From a virus, in IMG/VR virus record IMGVR_UViG_3300036790_000609, positions 1 to 44,881 of that record: DNA of 44,881 nucleotides; one strand, written 5' to 3'. This document shows positions 16,666-25,670 of the stretch, one piece after another. Position numbers and translations under genes: made by a program. The notes under the pieces were generated by a model that saw only the letters and a list, made by a program, of their open reading frames with translations, was not told the origin of the DNA and ran no database searches. Positions within the stretch are counted from its first letter, which is position 1. The number at the start of each line of letters is the position of its first letter.

Positions 16666-16953
16666 GCGGCGCCTCAAACGCGTCTCTTCCTGTGGGTTCT
16701 GATGCTTGCTTCACTCAAGCAGGGACCGGCGCCCCATGCCCAGTGAAGTCCTCGCCGCTGATAGGCCGTTCTCGAACGACCAAGGATTTTTACGGCGTCG
16801 CCAGAGGGTTTTAGACCCGCTCCGACCAAAGCTCAAGCAACTCGGCGACGACGCAGGCAACCGCCGAACGATTGTTACCGCCCCATCCTGGACAAAAAAG
16901 ATCGGGTATGGCGGGTTGCCATTCGCTCAAAACATTTCCCGATTGGGATTGCG

Positions 16954-17237
16954 AAATTCCCGGTTCGCGCAAAAGAAATCGCGTTAAGCCGCAGAGGGAA
17001 AATCCGGCCAAGGGCACGCAATCGCTTGGCTTTTTCGGAAATGTTCTCCGCTTCATGCCTCCAAATTCGGAAATTCCCGTTAAATTCGCTGATAACCGCG
17101 AATTCTGGAGCTTCCGACAAGCAAAGTTTTGCGAACAGCATAAGCCTCCGCACGAACCCCAAACCTCCACATTCGGGAGACGTGGAGGTCTCTGTCCGTT
17201 CCGCGGAGACGCGGGACAAAGGTCGGTAAAATTCCCG
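16954..17237. repeat. Intergenic region with repeated AAATTCCCG words
   Basis: The exact word AAATTCCCG occurs at 16954-16962, 17071-17079 and 17229-17237, with a near copy (CATTTCCCG) at about 16934. No convincing gene is seen in 16666-17348; frames there lack start signals and read as low-complexity Arg/Ser/Pro. The stretch ends at tRNA-His. It could be a decayed integration region or a protein-binding array. Confidence 0.4.
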
Positions 17238-17348
17238 GATAACGCGCCGGCGATTGCCGCGCCGGAGCATGCGGTCAGGCGCGAATGGCCGCGCAATGCG
17301 GCGGGTTTCAGTGGATATTTGGGAGGGACGGAAAAGCCAGATCATTAG

Positions 17349-17425
17349 TGGTACAGCTGGGTGGGTTCGAACCGCCGACCTCCGGATCCACAATCCGGCG
17401 CTCTAACCAACTGAGCTACAGCTGC
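17349..17425 (-). tRNA. tRNA-His(GTG)
   Basis: The minus strand gives a complete 77-nt cloverleaf with CCA encoded and anticodon GTG in the loop TTGTGGA. Acceptor position 1:72 is G-T, the discriminator is A73 rather than C73, and the base before position 1 in the gene is G. Some alphaproteobacteria are known to have abandoned the universal G(-1)-C73 identity of tRNA-His, and this sequence agrees with that. One T-stem pair (51:63) is C-A. Confidence 0.93.
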
Positions 17426-17578
17426 CCAAAGGCGGCGGGAACCTAGGTGCGCAGCCTGGCGATTGCAAGCTTCCTCAGTTAACGGGGCGCGGGATGCCCG
17501 GCAAACCTGCGATCCGCTTGCGAAGCCTCGCCCAAGGCGCGAAAAGTGCGCCGCCGCCGCAACGCCAGGTCCTTGCCC

Positions 17579-19114
17579 ATGCCTTCGATCCAGATTGATC
17601 CCGGCCACACACCCCTGCACGCCTGGCGGGAGATCGTTGCGGGTCCGGGCCCGGTTTCCCTGACCGACCCTGCCTGGGAAGCCATCGCGCGGGCCCGGCG
17701 GGGGATCGAGGAGGCGCTGGCGCAGGACCGTGCCATTTACGGCGTAAACACCGGGTTCGGGAAACTGGCGCAGATGCGCATCGCGCCGGCCGAGATCAAG
17801 ACCCTGCAGCGCAACCTTGTCCTGTCGCACGCTGCCGGCGTGGGCGACCTCCTGCCCGACGGCATCGTGCGCCTCGTTATGGCGCTCAAGATCGCGAGTC
17901 TGGCACGCGGCTATTCCGGCGTGCGCAAGGCCGTCGTCGAGCAGCTGCTGGCACTGCTCAATGCGAATGTCCTGCCGGAAATTCCGTCGCAGGGATCGGT
18001 AGGAGCTTCGGGGGATTTGGCGCCGCTGGCGCATCTCTCCTGTGTTTTGATCGGAGAGGGCCGCGCGCGGATCGATGGCCAGTCCCTGCCCGCGCGCGCG
18101 GCACTGGAGAAGGCGGGGCTCGCGCCGCTGGAACTCGAGGCCAAGGAAGGTCTCGCTCTGCTCAACGGCACCCAGGTGTCGACGGCGCTTGCGCTGGCGG
18201 GGTTGTTTGGCGCGGAAGCAAATTTCGAGGTGGCGCTGATCGCCGGCGCCTTGTCGACGGACGCGGTGAAAGGCAGCGACACGCCATTCGACGCGCGCAT
18301 TCATGCCGCGCGCGGCCAGGCGGGACAGATCGACACGGCGGAATATCTGCGCGCCATCATTGAAGGCAGTGCCATACGCCAGAGCCATCGCGACTGCGCG
18401 CGCGTGCAGGACCCCTACTCGATCCGCTGCCAGCCGCAGGTGCTCGGCGCCTGTCTCGACATGATCCGCTATGCGGCGGGCATCTTCGCGATCGAGGCCA
18501 ACGCCGCGACGGACAATCCGCTGATCTTCGAGGACGGCGATGTTCTTTCCGGCGGCAATTTCCACGCCGAGCCGGTTGCGCTGGCCGCCGATGCTTTGGC
18601 ACTCGCCATCGCGGAGATCGGCGCGCTGTCGGAGCGGCGCATTGCGCTTCTGATCGACTCCACGCTCAGCGGCCTGCCGCCCTTTCTTGTCGCGGAAAGT
18701 GGCGTGAATTCGGGCTTCATGATCGCCCATGTCACCGCGGCCGCGCTCGCCTCGGAAAACAAATCGCTCGCCCACCCGGCATCGGTCGATTCGTTGCCGA
18801 CCTCTGCCAATCAGGAGGATTTCGTCTCCATGGCAACCTTCGCGGCGCGAAGGCTTGGCAACATGAATGCCAATACGGGCCACATTCTGGCGATCGAGCT
18901 ATTGGCCGCTGCGGAAGGCATCGAGTTCCACCGGCCGCTCCGGACTTCGCCCCTGCTGGAGAAAGCGCATGAGCGCATTCGTGCCGAAGCGCCGCGCTTC
19001 GAACGCGACAGGCTGATGGCGCCCGCGATCGACGCCGTATCTGCGCTCACCGCGAACCATTCGTTTGCAGGCTGTCTGCCGTCCGGATTTCGTCTGCCGT
19101 CACATCCCGCCTGA
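17579..19114 (+). CDS. hutH: Histidine ammonia-lyase
   Basis: The enzyme deaminates L-histidine to urocanate and ammonia, the first step of histidine catabolism, in the cytosol as a tetramer. The 511-residue length is the family norm. The MIO cofactor forms from Ala143-Ser144-Gly145 in GSVGASGDLAPLAHLS. Other conserved parts are YGVNTGFGKLA, RNLVLSHAAGVGD, QDPYSIRCQPQVLGA and NPLIFEDG. ATG 17579 begins MPSIQIDPGHTPL, the normal N-terminus; an upstream ATG at 17546 adds only a basic tail. No other hut gene is adjacent. It sits next to tRNA-His. Confidence 0.97.
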   Translation: MPSIQIDPGHTPLHAWREIVAGPGPVSLTDPAWEAIARARRGIEEALAQDRAIYGVNTGFGKLAQMRIAPAEIKTLQRNLVLSHAAGVGDLLPDGIVRLVMALKIASLARGYSGVRKAVVEQLLALLNANVLPEIPSQGSVGASGDLAPLAHLSCVLIGEGRARIDGQSLPARAALEKAGLAPLELEAKEGLALLNGTQVSTALALAGLFGAEANFEVALIAGALSTDAVKGSDTPFDARIHAARGQAGQIDTAEYLRAIIEGSAIRQSHRDCARVQDPYSIRCQPQVLGACLDMIRYAAGIFAIEANAATDNPLIFEDGDVLSGGNFHAEPVALAADALALAIAEIGALSERRIALLIDSTLSGLPPFLVAESGVNSGFMIAHVTAAALASENKSLAHPASVDSLPTSANQEDFVSMATFAARRLGNMNANTGHILAIELLAAAEGIEFHRPLRTSPLLEKAHERIRAEAPRFERDRLMAPAIDAVSALTANHSFAGCLPSGFRLPSHPA

Positions 19115-19136
19115 ACACGCGCCGCGACGTCGGGTT

Positions 19137-19153
19137 GGCTCCGAGATGGAGCC
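19137..19153. terminator. Short hairpin between convergent genes
   Basis: GGCTCC-GAGAT-GGAGCC forms a 6-bp stem between the hutH stop (19114) and the stop of the convergent exported-protein gene (19153). It lacks a T run, so termination is only possible. Confidence 0.3.
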
Positions 19154-19743
19154 TACTTCACCCGGGTCACCTTATAGGTCTTGTCGCTGTCGTTCAGCCG
19201 CATGTTGTAGCTGCTGATGAAGCCACGATCGATGATCACGGTATTGTCCTTCGCGGCCTTTTTGAACTGCGCGTGATCGGCGTCGCCTTCGATCTGGCGC
19301 CAGACCTGACCATTGTCGAGAAAGACGATGAATTTCCCAAACGGCGTGTAGGCATATTCGGTCACGCCAGCGGTGATGCTGTCGACCGCATTGGCCGCAA
19401 CATCTTCCTTGGCATGCGTCGTGGCGAGCTTGTCGCTGCCGAACGCCTGGGGCGTCGTCTGTTGATCCGGGCTGGCGCCAAACAGGCCGCTCAAATTGAA
19501 TCCGAACCAAGATTTCTGTTCCTCCACCGTCGGCTGGTGATTGCTCGCGAGAGCGGTCGGAGGCGCAGCCAGCGCATCGCGCACGCGGGGTGTCAGCGCA
19601 TCGAAGCAGGCGAGCCTGGCGTGGTCGTCGGCAATGGCGCCGCATTTTCCCAGGGCTTCGAGAACGTCGCGCGATGCATCCTGCGCTGACGCGGCACCCG
19701 CAAAGAGAATGCCAAGCGCAAAGACCGCGATGCCAACCTTCAT
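19153..19743 (-). CDS. Exported protein, conserved Cys-pair N-terminal domain
   Basis: From ATG 19743 (AAGGAG 7 bases upstream) the 196-residue product has a signal peptide (residues 1-20, ending ASA-QD). A short domain with Cys34 and Cys46 follows (LGKCGAIADDHARLACFDAL), a pattern seen in many exported alphaproteobacterial proteins and in type VI secretion accessory proteins such as VasI. A linker follows, then a C-terminal beta domain with YAYTPFGKFIVFLDNGQVW and NMRLNDSDKTYKVTRVK. It is probably periplasmic. The function is unknown, and it does not look like phage. Confidence 0.75.
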   Translation of the reverse strand: MKVGIAVFALGILFAGAASAQDASRDVLEALGKCGAIADDHARLACFDALTPRVRDALAAPPTALASNHQPTVEEQKSWFGFNLSGLFGASPDQQTTPQAFGSDKLATTHAKEDVAANAVDSITAGVTEYAYTPFGKFIVFLDNGQVWRQIEGDADHAQFKKAAKDNTVIIDRGFISSYNMRLNDSDKTYKVTRVK

Positions 19744-19837
19744 CGTCTGCTCCTTCATTGTTCTACCCACGGAAAATCGCAAAAGCCGGCGAACCATAGA
19801 AGATCGCAGAGCCGGTTGCGAGGGGCGGAGCCGCCTC

Positions 19838-20197
19838 TCAAAGACCCGAGACCAGTTTGAACAGCGCTCCACCACTCATGCCGAGAAGCAGAATCGCCGC
19901 GGCCAGACGGAACGCCCAGGCGAACACGCGTTCCTTGACCTGACGATAATCCCGCGCCACGCGCTCGCATTCTGCGAGACGCACTGCCAAATCCGGAATG
20001 TGCGGCTCGGATTCCAGCCGCAACAGCCGATCGGTCACATTTTGCACGAGAAGACGCGTCTCCTGATGAATGGCGCGCAATTCGCGCGTGACGGCCTTCA
20101 GTTCGCCCGTTTCCTCGCGCAACGCCTCTGTACGCTCGATCAAAACGCCCAGCAGGCGCTCGGTCTGGCTGGTCTGCGCGGATGTTGCATTCGCCAT
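19838..20197 (-). CDS. Coiled-coil protein with C-terminal membrane helix
   Basis: The 119-residue product has a long charged coiled coil (about residues 10-85, LIERTEALREETGELKAVTRELRAIHQETRLLVQ). A single C-terminal hydrophobic helix follows (about 92-115, AWAFRLAAAILLLGMSGGALFKL). This layout suits a tail-anchored inner-membrane protein. Lying at the 3' end of the phage late region, it may be a lysis accessory (holin- or spanin-like) protein, but sequence evidence is limited to topology. It could also be a host gene. Confidence 0.5.
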   Translation of the reverse strand: MANATSAQTSQTERLLGVLIERTEALREETGELKAVTRELRAIHQETRLLVQNVTDRLLRLESEPHIPDLAVRLAECERVARDYRQVKERVFAWAFRLAAAILLLGMSGGALFKLVSGL

Positions 20198-20302
20198 CGC
20201 GCTTGTCCCTTCCCTCGTTCGAAATCAATCCCTGGCCATCACCGGTGGCAGATGGGCCTACAGCGCGCACCCGCCACCGGCGATGTCCCGTAGTATGGCC
20301 GC

Positions 20303-20662
20303 CTACGCGAGCGGCGCGCCCGTGCCCGCCTTGAACAGGGCGAGCGCGAGATTGACGAGAAGTTCGATCATGGTGTTCCCGGCGCTCTTTCCCGCGGCCT
20401 CGACGGCCTCAAGCACCAGATCCTTGGCGTTGGAAAACTTCTCGCTGCCCGACAATGCAAGCATCGCCTGCTGTCGCACGGCGGCCAGCGCCGAGCCCAG
20501 GAATTGCCCGACAATGCTTTCGGCTTCGCTCTCGATGCCGGGTTCGATCGTATCCCACAGCGTGACAATTTTGCCGTCGATCGTCTGGAGCTCCTGTCGC
20601 CCCCAGGCGATCAGACCTGCAAAGAGGCCCGGCGTGGATGGCGTGATCGTAGAAATGGACAT
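20303..20662 (-). CDS. Phage-cluster small protein, possibly holin-like
   Basis: From ATG 20662 (AAAGGAG upstream) the 119-residue product is Ala-rich and helical. It has LFAGLIAWGRQELQTIDGKI, a middle GQFLGSALAAVRQQAMLAL, and an end with GNTMIELLVNLALALFKAG. The shape vaguely recalls LLH-type phage holins but lacks a convincing N-terminal membrane anchor. Its position after the tail fibres is where lysis genes often lie. The role is unproven. Confidence 0.5.
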   Translation of the reverse strand: MSISTITPSTPGLFAGLIAWGRQELQTIDGKIVTLWDTIEPGIESEAESIVGQFLGSALAAVRQQAMLALSGSEKFSNAKDLVLEAVEAAGKSAGNTMIELLVNLALALFKAGTGAPLA

Positions 20663-20917
20663 GGCTTTTCTCCTTTTGAAAGGTTGGGGGGTGAAATGGG
20701 AATGGCGTGTTCGGTACAAGTTCTGAGCGCAATCAAGGCTGCGTCGGCATCACTCAACAAAACCAAGTGCCTTGGATGCGTCGCTCGCTTGGCGCGCGAA
20801 GCAGGGTGAGAAAAATCAGCGCCTATTTGGCCGCAGGATTGTGTGGAGGCTTAGTGGCCACGCGACTTGCACGCGGCCGGTGCTAGCCCCAGCATTCAAC
20901 AAACATGGGGTGATTCC

Positions 20918-22036
20918 GTGTCCGAGAATGCAAACTGTGCCATGCCAGCAGCCTTGGATCAGCCAAGCTTTGTCGCGACTATGCGGTCTGGCCCCGGTCA
21001 TATACCCAGCCTGGATGGCCTTCGCGCTATAAGCGTAATGCTTGTAATTCTGTCTCATACCGTCAGCGCGACCCTGTTTCCTGGCGGCCTCGGCGTACTT
21101 GTGTTCTTCGTGATAAGCGGTTTTCTGATTACGCGGCTGATACTGGTGGAATGGAATTCCACTCAGACACTGAGAAAAGGTCGCTTCTGGTGGCGTCGTT
21201 TTTGGCGCCTCGGCCCTGCGGTACTCGCCTACTGCATCGCGGTTCCTTTGTGGGCTTTGGCAAATGGGAAAACGGTCCATGCAGTGGAACCGTTGGCGTC
21301 AATTTTCTACTTTGCAAATTTCCTATATGCCTACTATTCCGTCTTCAGCCCCACTGGACACCTTCCACTCGAACACTTCTGGTCCCTTTCCGTTGAGGAG
21401 CATTTCTATTGGGTATTTCCCTTTGTATTCGTAGCTTGTCGAGGCCGCGCCAATTGGCTGGCTAAAGCGATGTTCGCGTTCTGCGTCACCTGCCTTCTGG
21501 CTCGCATTGCGATAGTCAGCGCATGGCCAAGCATTACTCATTCGAGAGTTATTTACTATACGGACGTACGTGCCGATTCGATCGGCTTTGGTGTGCTGCT
21601 AGCAGCAATGTGCGAGTTGGAAGCAGGCCGCCGACTAGTCTCGCAACTGACTCGACCTCCTATTTTCCTCGCCGCAGCATCGGGTATCGCGCTATGCCTG
21701 CTCGATAGGAATTTGTGGTTTCGCGAAACCGTTAGATATTCCTTGGAAGGTACGAGTATTGCGATCCTTCTTGCGGCCATCTTGTTCTCACCCCGTTATC
21801 TCTTCGTCCAGAGGTTATTGAATTATTCTCCAATGGTATGGGTGGGTATCCTGAGCTACTCGCTGTACGTCTGGCACCCCCTCGTTGCCATCGCGCTGCA
21901 AAGGTTGGAAACAGTTCTTCCCCACTTGATTTGGGCTGCGGTCGCCATCTCTGCGACGTTTGTGGTCGCATCGATTTCGTTCTACGGGATTGAAGCACCG
22001 CTACGAGCTCGCTTTGCTGGAAGATTTTCAAATTGA
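20918..22036 (+). CDS. Membrane O-acyltransferase (acyltransferase 3 family)
   Basis: The 372-residue polytopic protein belongs to the OafA/YrhL acyltransferase family. It opens PSLDGLRAISVMLVILSHTV, carrying the conserved Arg36 and His47, followed by FFVISGFLITRLIL, FWSLSVEEHFYWVFPF and about ten membrane helices. Such enzymes acetylate lipopolysaccharide O-antigen or other surface glycans. GTG 20918 is my preferred start; TTG 20867 and ATG 20942 are alternatives. It is on the plus strand next to the tail-fibre genes and is visibly AT-richer than its neighbours. This suggests a transferred lysogenic-conversion gene that changes the host receptor. Confidence 0.85.
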   Translation: MSENANCAMPAALDQPSFVATMRSGPGHIPSLDGLRAISVMLVILSHTVSATLFPGGLGVLVFFVISGFLITRLILVEWNSTQTLRKGRFWWRRFWRLGPAVLAYCIAVPLWALANGKTVHAVEPLASIFYFANFLYAYYSVFSPTGHLPLEHFWSLSVEEHFYWVFPFVFVACRGRANWLAKAMFAFCVTCLLARIAIVSAWPSITHSRVIYYTDVRADSIGFGVLLAAMCELEAGRRLVSQLTRPPIFLAAASGIALCLLDRNLWFRETVRYSLEGTSIAILLAAILFSPRYLFVQRLLNYSPMVWVGILSYSLYVWHPLVAIALQRLETVLPHLIWAAVAISATFVVASISFYGIEAPLRARFAGRFSN

Positions 22037-22250
22037 GTCATCTTCGTTGTGTCCACCGTTCGCGCTCGGCGAGGCGCTGATATTCGTTTGAAGGCCGCCT
22101 CCTCAACCAGGTCTTGGAGATACAACTGTTAATTGGCTAACCTCGTCATCGCCACCTCGCAGAATGTTTGGTGGAATGATCTGACAACCTCGGGCCGAAT
22201 GCGAGCGCGCGTCGAAATGTGGCTCCCGTCGAACTTCAGACGTTTGCCGC

Positions 22251-23051
22251 TCAGATGTAGGCCGCATAAGCAGAGATAAGATTGCTGAATGCCATGTCAT
22301 CCGCAGGGATGGCGCCATTCATGTATGCTTTGTTGAAGATAGCCCATCGGTTAAAGGACCAGAAGCCGCAGGTGCCACTCGAATAGAAACCGAACGGATA
22401 ACAGATCGTCGACGTGCCTTGACTAGTTCTGGACTGCGAACCCGTCGTTTGCGCGAGACTGTTCGGCGAGTTGAGCCCATACCGGTGAGTTTTCGTCGAC
22501 GCATCGTACGAATACCAAAATGCATAGGTTGTCGCGGTCGCAAGCGCACTCGAGACTGACAATTCCACCGTTCCATTGATCGATGCATTGAGGTTTCCGC
22601 TTGTACCGACATAGAGCGCGCACCCCCCGTTCGAACTCGTTCCGTCGCCGTAGATGCAGGAGCTTGTCCCCGAAAACGAATTTGGCGAACGCAATCCAGC
22701 AACAATTGAGAACGAGTTGGACATAGCTACTGGTGGGGAACCTATACCGATTCCCCCGGACTGCGTTGTGTAGGTGTTCGTGCTGTTGTTGAGCGTGATG
22801 GATTCATGTCCGCTAAAATTCGTGTCGGCGACGTTTTTCGTAACACCGCTGGTGCTCGCCGTGATCGCGTTTCCCAGCGCGTCCACGATCTGGGATTTGC
22901 TTGGGTCGATCTTCGAGGCGCGCAGGTAGATCAGCAGATGCGACGACATCTGGGCGAACAGGTCGTCGATCGGGCTGCGGGTGATCTTGCCGTCGAGCGC
23001 ATTGCCGGTGGCGGTGGCGCTGACGAGAACCGGAACGGGGGCTGTACCCAT
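22251..23051 (-). CDS. Tail fibre protein with LamG-like domain
   Basis: The 266-residue protein starts at ATG 23051, with AAGGAGA 7 bases upstream. After a short N-terminal part (APVPVLVSATATGNALDGKI) there is a jelly-roll-like domain (about residues 90-255). It includes FSIVAGLRSPNSFSGTSSCI, YVGTSGNLNASINGTVEL, TTYAFWYSYDAST and FWSFNRWAIFNKAYM, the pattern of concanavalin/LamG sandwich domains that bind glycans. It is the last gene of the tail operon, 12 bases after the SGNH fibre gene, and probably the distal receptor-binding tip. Confidence 0.75.
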   Translation of the reverse strand: MGTAPVPVLVSATATGNALDGKITRSPIDDLFAQMSSHLLIYLRASKIDPSKSQIVDALGNAITASTSGVTKNVADTNFSGHESITLNNSTNTYTTQSGGIGIGSPPVAMSNSFSIVAGLRSPNSFSGTSSCIYGDGTSSNGGCALYVGTSGNLNASINGTVELSVSSALATATTYAFWYSYDASTKTHRYGLNSPNSLAQTTGSQSRTSQGTSTICYPFGFYSSGTCGFWSFNRWAIFNKAYMNGAIPADDMAFSNLISAYAAYI

Positions 23052-23062
23052 GATGTGTCTCC

Positions 23063-25642
23063 TTAGGCCGCGGTCCAGGTGACCTGGTCGTGGCTCAGAT
23101 AGTTGAACATTGGCGTGGTGCCGGTATCGGTCGAGCTGACATCGGCGGAGCTGTCGCGAATGGTGGTGCGCGGGCCGGTGGTGGGTCCGGGCAGATTGCC
23201 GGCCGTGCCGCTGTCGCCCACACCCAGCATGTATTGATGTCCGGACGTGTGGCTTGCAAGCATGGCCGTGATGGTCGTGGCGCTCACCGCGACCGACGAC
23301 AGGGCGATGTTGGCATTGCCGCCAGTCACATCGAGCACGCGCAAACCAGACTGGCCATTGGGATCGCTCACCACGCTGGTATCGATCGCCAGATTTGAGG
23401 TGGCGTTCGTCGTGATGGTGAGCGTCGTGCCGCTGTTCGAAACACCCGTGACATAGAGGCCGGGCACCGGCGCCGCGGCGCGGATCTTCTGCACGGCGCG
23501 CGCGATGTATTGCCCGTCGAGCTTGTAGCCATGCGCCGTCTTGTGGATGCTGGTCGCACCGCCGCCGGCCGAATAATTGGCGGTATAGTATTCCGGACCG
23601 ACAAGCTTGAACTGGTTGGGATTGCTGCGCGCCAGCGCCGGGAACACATAAGCCAGCGCGCAGGTCGCGAGATTGTAGACGCTGTCGGTCCACGAACTCG
23701 GCTGCTCGCAGATCAGCGGCACATGCGCAGGCGCCGACCACCCCTGGCTCGCGAAGATTCCCTGAATGGCGCCCTCGATCGCGGCCTGCAGAGCAAGCAG
23801 ATTGCTCTGGAACCCGCTCGCATTGGTGGCATAGGTGAGATAGTCGTTCTCGCCGATCGAACAGGCGACGCAACATTCCCATGCCCAGCCATTGAAGGCT
23901 GCGATCGCGGCGGAGCGTTCGGCTGCGCGCACGAGATCGGAAAACATCGGTGTGCCTGAGAGCAGATTGGTCAGGATCGCGCCGCCGGCCCCGACCGAGC
24001 AAAACAGAGCGGCTTCCGTTCCGCCAATATTGCCCGCGGAAAACCATTGCATGATGCCGCCACCATGCGTCGCGCCCTGCCCGCCGGAGACCTGGAATTC
24101 GCAATAAGGCTGCAACGCCTGGAGTTGCGCGTCGTCGGTGATGGGTGGGGGCGCGTTCCAGGCGTTGCCAACCATCTGGTTGACCTTGGGACCTCCGTTG
24201 AACATCGCGCCGCGGCTGAAGGGCGGCGATGTCGTCAACAATCCGGCCGAGCCGCCGATGGTGAGCGAATGGCCGAGATCGATGACATGGACGAGTCTGG
24301 TGATACCGCCCAGCCCTGCCAGCCACGCGCCGGCGCGATAGTCGAACTGGCGGCGCTCATGCAGCGGCGCGTTGCCGCTTGCCGTCGCGTCATCCATGAA
24401 TTTGACGACCGGCCCCATCTGATGCACGCCGGAAATGCCGCCAGTGGCGGGGTTGCCCCGCGTGGACGCGATGAAGAGATCGAGCCCTGCCCTGGCGGGC
24501 GCGTTGTTGGTGGCGCGCAGCGAACCGTCGGCCTTTGCGACATAGGGACAATAATCGTCGAGTGCGCTGGGCGCCGCACCATAGGGCAGGACGATGTTGG
24601 CGCTGCCGTCGACGATCGGCATCACGCCATTGCCGGCAGAGAGAAAGGTCGCATTGGGAGACGAAGCATTCCCGCTACCCGTGCCCGCGGCGTAGGCGAA
24701 GGCAGGTTCGTCGGCCCATAGAAATCCGGGCGCGGGAATCATGTCGCCGACCGAACCAAGCAGCCGGCCGCCGGCCGTGAGCGCCAGGACCGGATTGCCC
24801 GACGAGTCGAACCAGCCGCCGGCAAAAATATTCCCGTCATCCGCCCACATCGCCGGCGCATTGGCGGCGATCTGGCCGATGATGGCCGCTTCGGAGGATT
24901 GGGCACGCGCCACTTCGCCGGTCAGGCTGGCATTGGTGGCCGAGAGCGAGGCGTTCAGGCTGGCCAGTGTGAAGCTCGAGACCTGCGTCCAGTTGCCGGA
25001 GCCGTTGCCCGTGCCGGTCTTCAGCCAGGTGCCGTCATTGGCGGATGTGCCGTCATTGTAGACGGTCGCATTGGTGTATTGCGCATAGTGATTGGCAGTG
25101 TCCTGGGCATAGAGCGCGGAAAGCGTCTGCGCGCCGATATTGCCCGCGGTGTTTTGCTGGGGTGCGGTGATGATGTCCCAGATCGCATTGGCGCTGGTGG
25201 CGTTGGCGATGACCACGCAGATCAGGGAGAAATATTGCCCCGTCGTGGCGAACAGACCGCCCGGTGAAACCAGCGTGGCGCCGCTCGCGGCTGAAGCAGT
25301 GACCAGTCCCGTTCCGACCTGCACGAGCTCGACGCTGAATCCCACCGGCATGGTGGCTGGCAGGGTAACGGCCACCGCCGCGGCGCTCGTGAAGAGAAGC
25401 AGATCGTTCTGGTCGGTCGCTGCTACCGCATAGGCGGTGCCCGGCTGCACATTGACGCCACCGCCCGCGATCGGATTGAGAGTCACGCAGCCCGCCGCCA
25501 CCAGCGCAAGCTGATCCGCCGCCGAGCCGTTCGACACGACGATCAGGGCGTTCGCATCCGAGAGGTAGGTCGCGCCTGAGGGAAGCGAGGCGAAATTCAT
25601 GTTCGCTGCCGGCGCAAGCAGGAAGACGGGTGTGTTTGCCAT
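23063..25642 (-). CDS. Large tail fibre/spike with SGNH-hydrolase-like domain
   Basis: This 859-residue Ala/Ser/Gly-rich appendage protein begins MANTPVFLLAPAANMNFA. Its N-terminal beta region is followed by helical repeats (LNASLSATNASLTGEVARAQ). The C-terminal half carries SGNH/GDSL-like blocks: LGHSLTIGG (nucleophile Ser), SIGENDYLTY (GxND) and TSIHKTAHGYKLDG (His). Such domains deacetylate host polysaccharide during adsorption. AAGGA lies about 10 bases before ATG 25642. The Asp normally three residues before the block-V His is not obvious, so activity needs proof. Confidence 0.75.
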   Translation of the reverse strand: MANTPVFLLAPAANMNFASLPSGATYLSDANALIVVSNGSAADQLALVAAGCVTLNPIAGGGVNVQPGTAYAVAATDQNDLLLFTSAAAVAVTLPATMPVGFSVELVQVGTGLVTASAASGATLVSPGGLFATTGQYFSLICVVIANATSANAIWDIITAPQQNTAGNIGAQTLSALYAQDTANHYAQYTNATVYNDGTSANDGTWLKTGTGNGSGNWTQVSSFTLASLNASLSATNASLTGEVARAQSSEAAIIGQIAANAPAMWADDGNIFAGGWFDSSGNPVLALTAGGRLLGSVGDMIPAPGFLWADEPAFAYAAGTGSGNASSPNATFLSAGNGVMPIVDGSANIVLPYGAAPSALDDYCPYVAKADGSLRATNNAPARAGLDLFIASTRGNPATGGISGVHQMGPVVKFMDDATASGNAPLHERRQFDYRAGAWLAGLGGITRLVHVIDLGHSLTIGGSAGLLTTSPPFSRGAMFNGGPKVNQMVGNAWNAPPPITDDAQLQALQPYCEFQVSGGQGATHGGGIMQWFSAGNIGGTEAALFCSVGAGGAILTNLLSGTPMFSDLVRAAERSAAIAAFNGWAWECCVACSIGENDYLTYATNASGFQSNLLALQAAIEGAIQGIFASQGWSAPAHVPLICEQPSSWTDSVYNLATCALAYVFPALARSNPNQFKLVGPEYYTANYSAGGGATSIHKTAHGYKLDGQYIARAVQKIRAAAPVPGLYVTGVSNSGTTLTITTNATSNLAIDTSVVSDPNGQSGLRVLDVTGGNANIALSSVAVSATTITAMLASHTSGHQYMLGVGDSGTAGNLPGPTTGPRTTIRDSSADVSSTDTGTTPMFNYLSHDQVTWTAA

Positions 25643-25670
25643 CAGGAATGTCCTTGGATGATTGGGCTGT

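Noticed and set aside
17345-18883. 512-residue minus-strand frame
   Set aside because: It is the antisense of hutH and runs through tRNA-His; Arg/Gly/Gln-rich shadow typical of GC-rich genes.
22251-24326. 691-residue minus-strand frame spanning two fibre genes
   Set aside because: Its first part is out of frame with the SGNH fibre gene; only the part from ATG 23051 with a good ribosome site is real.
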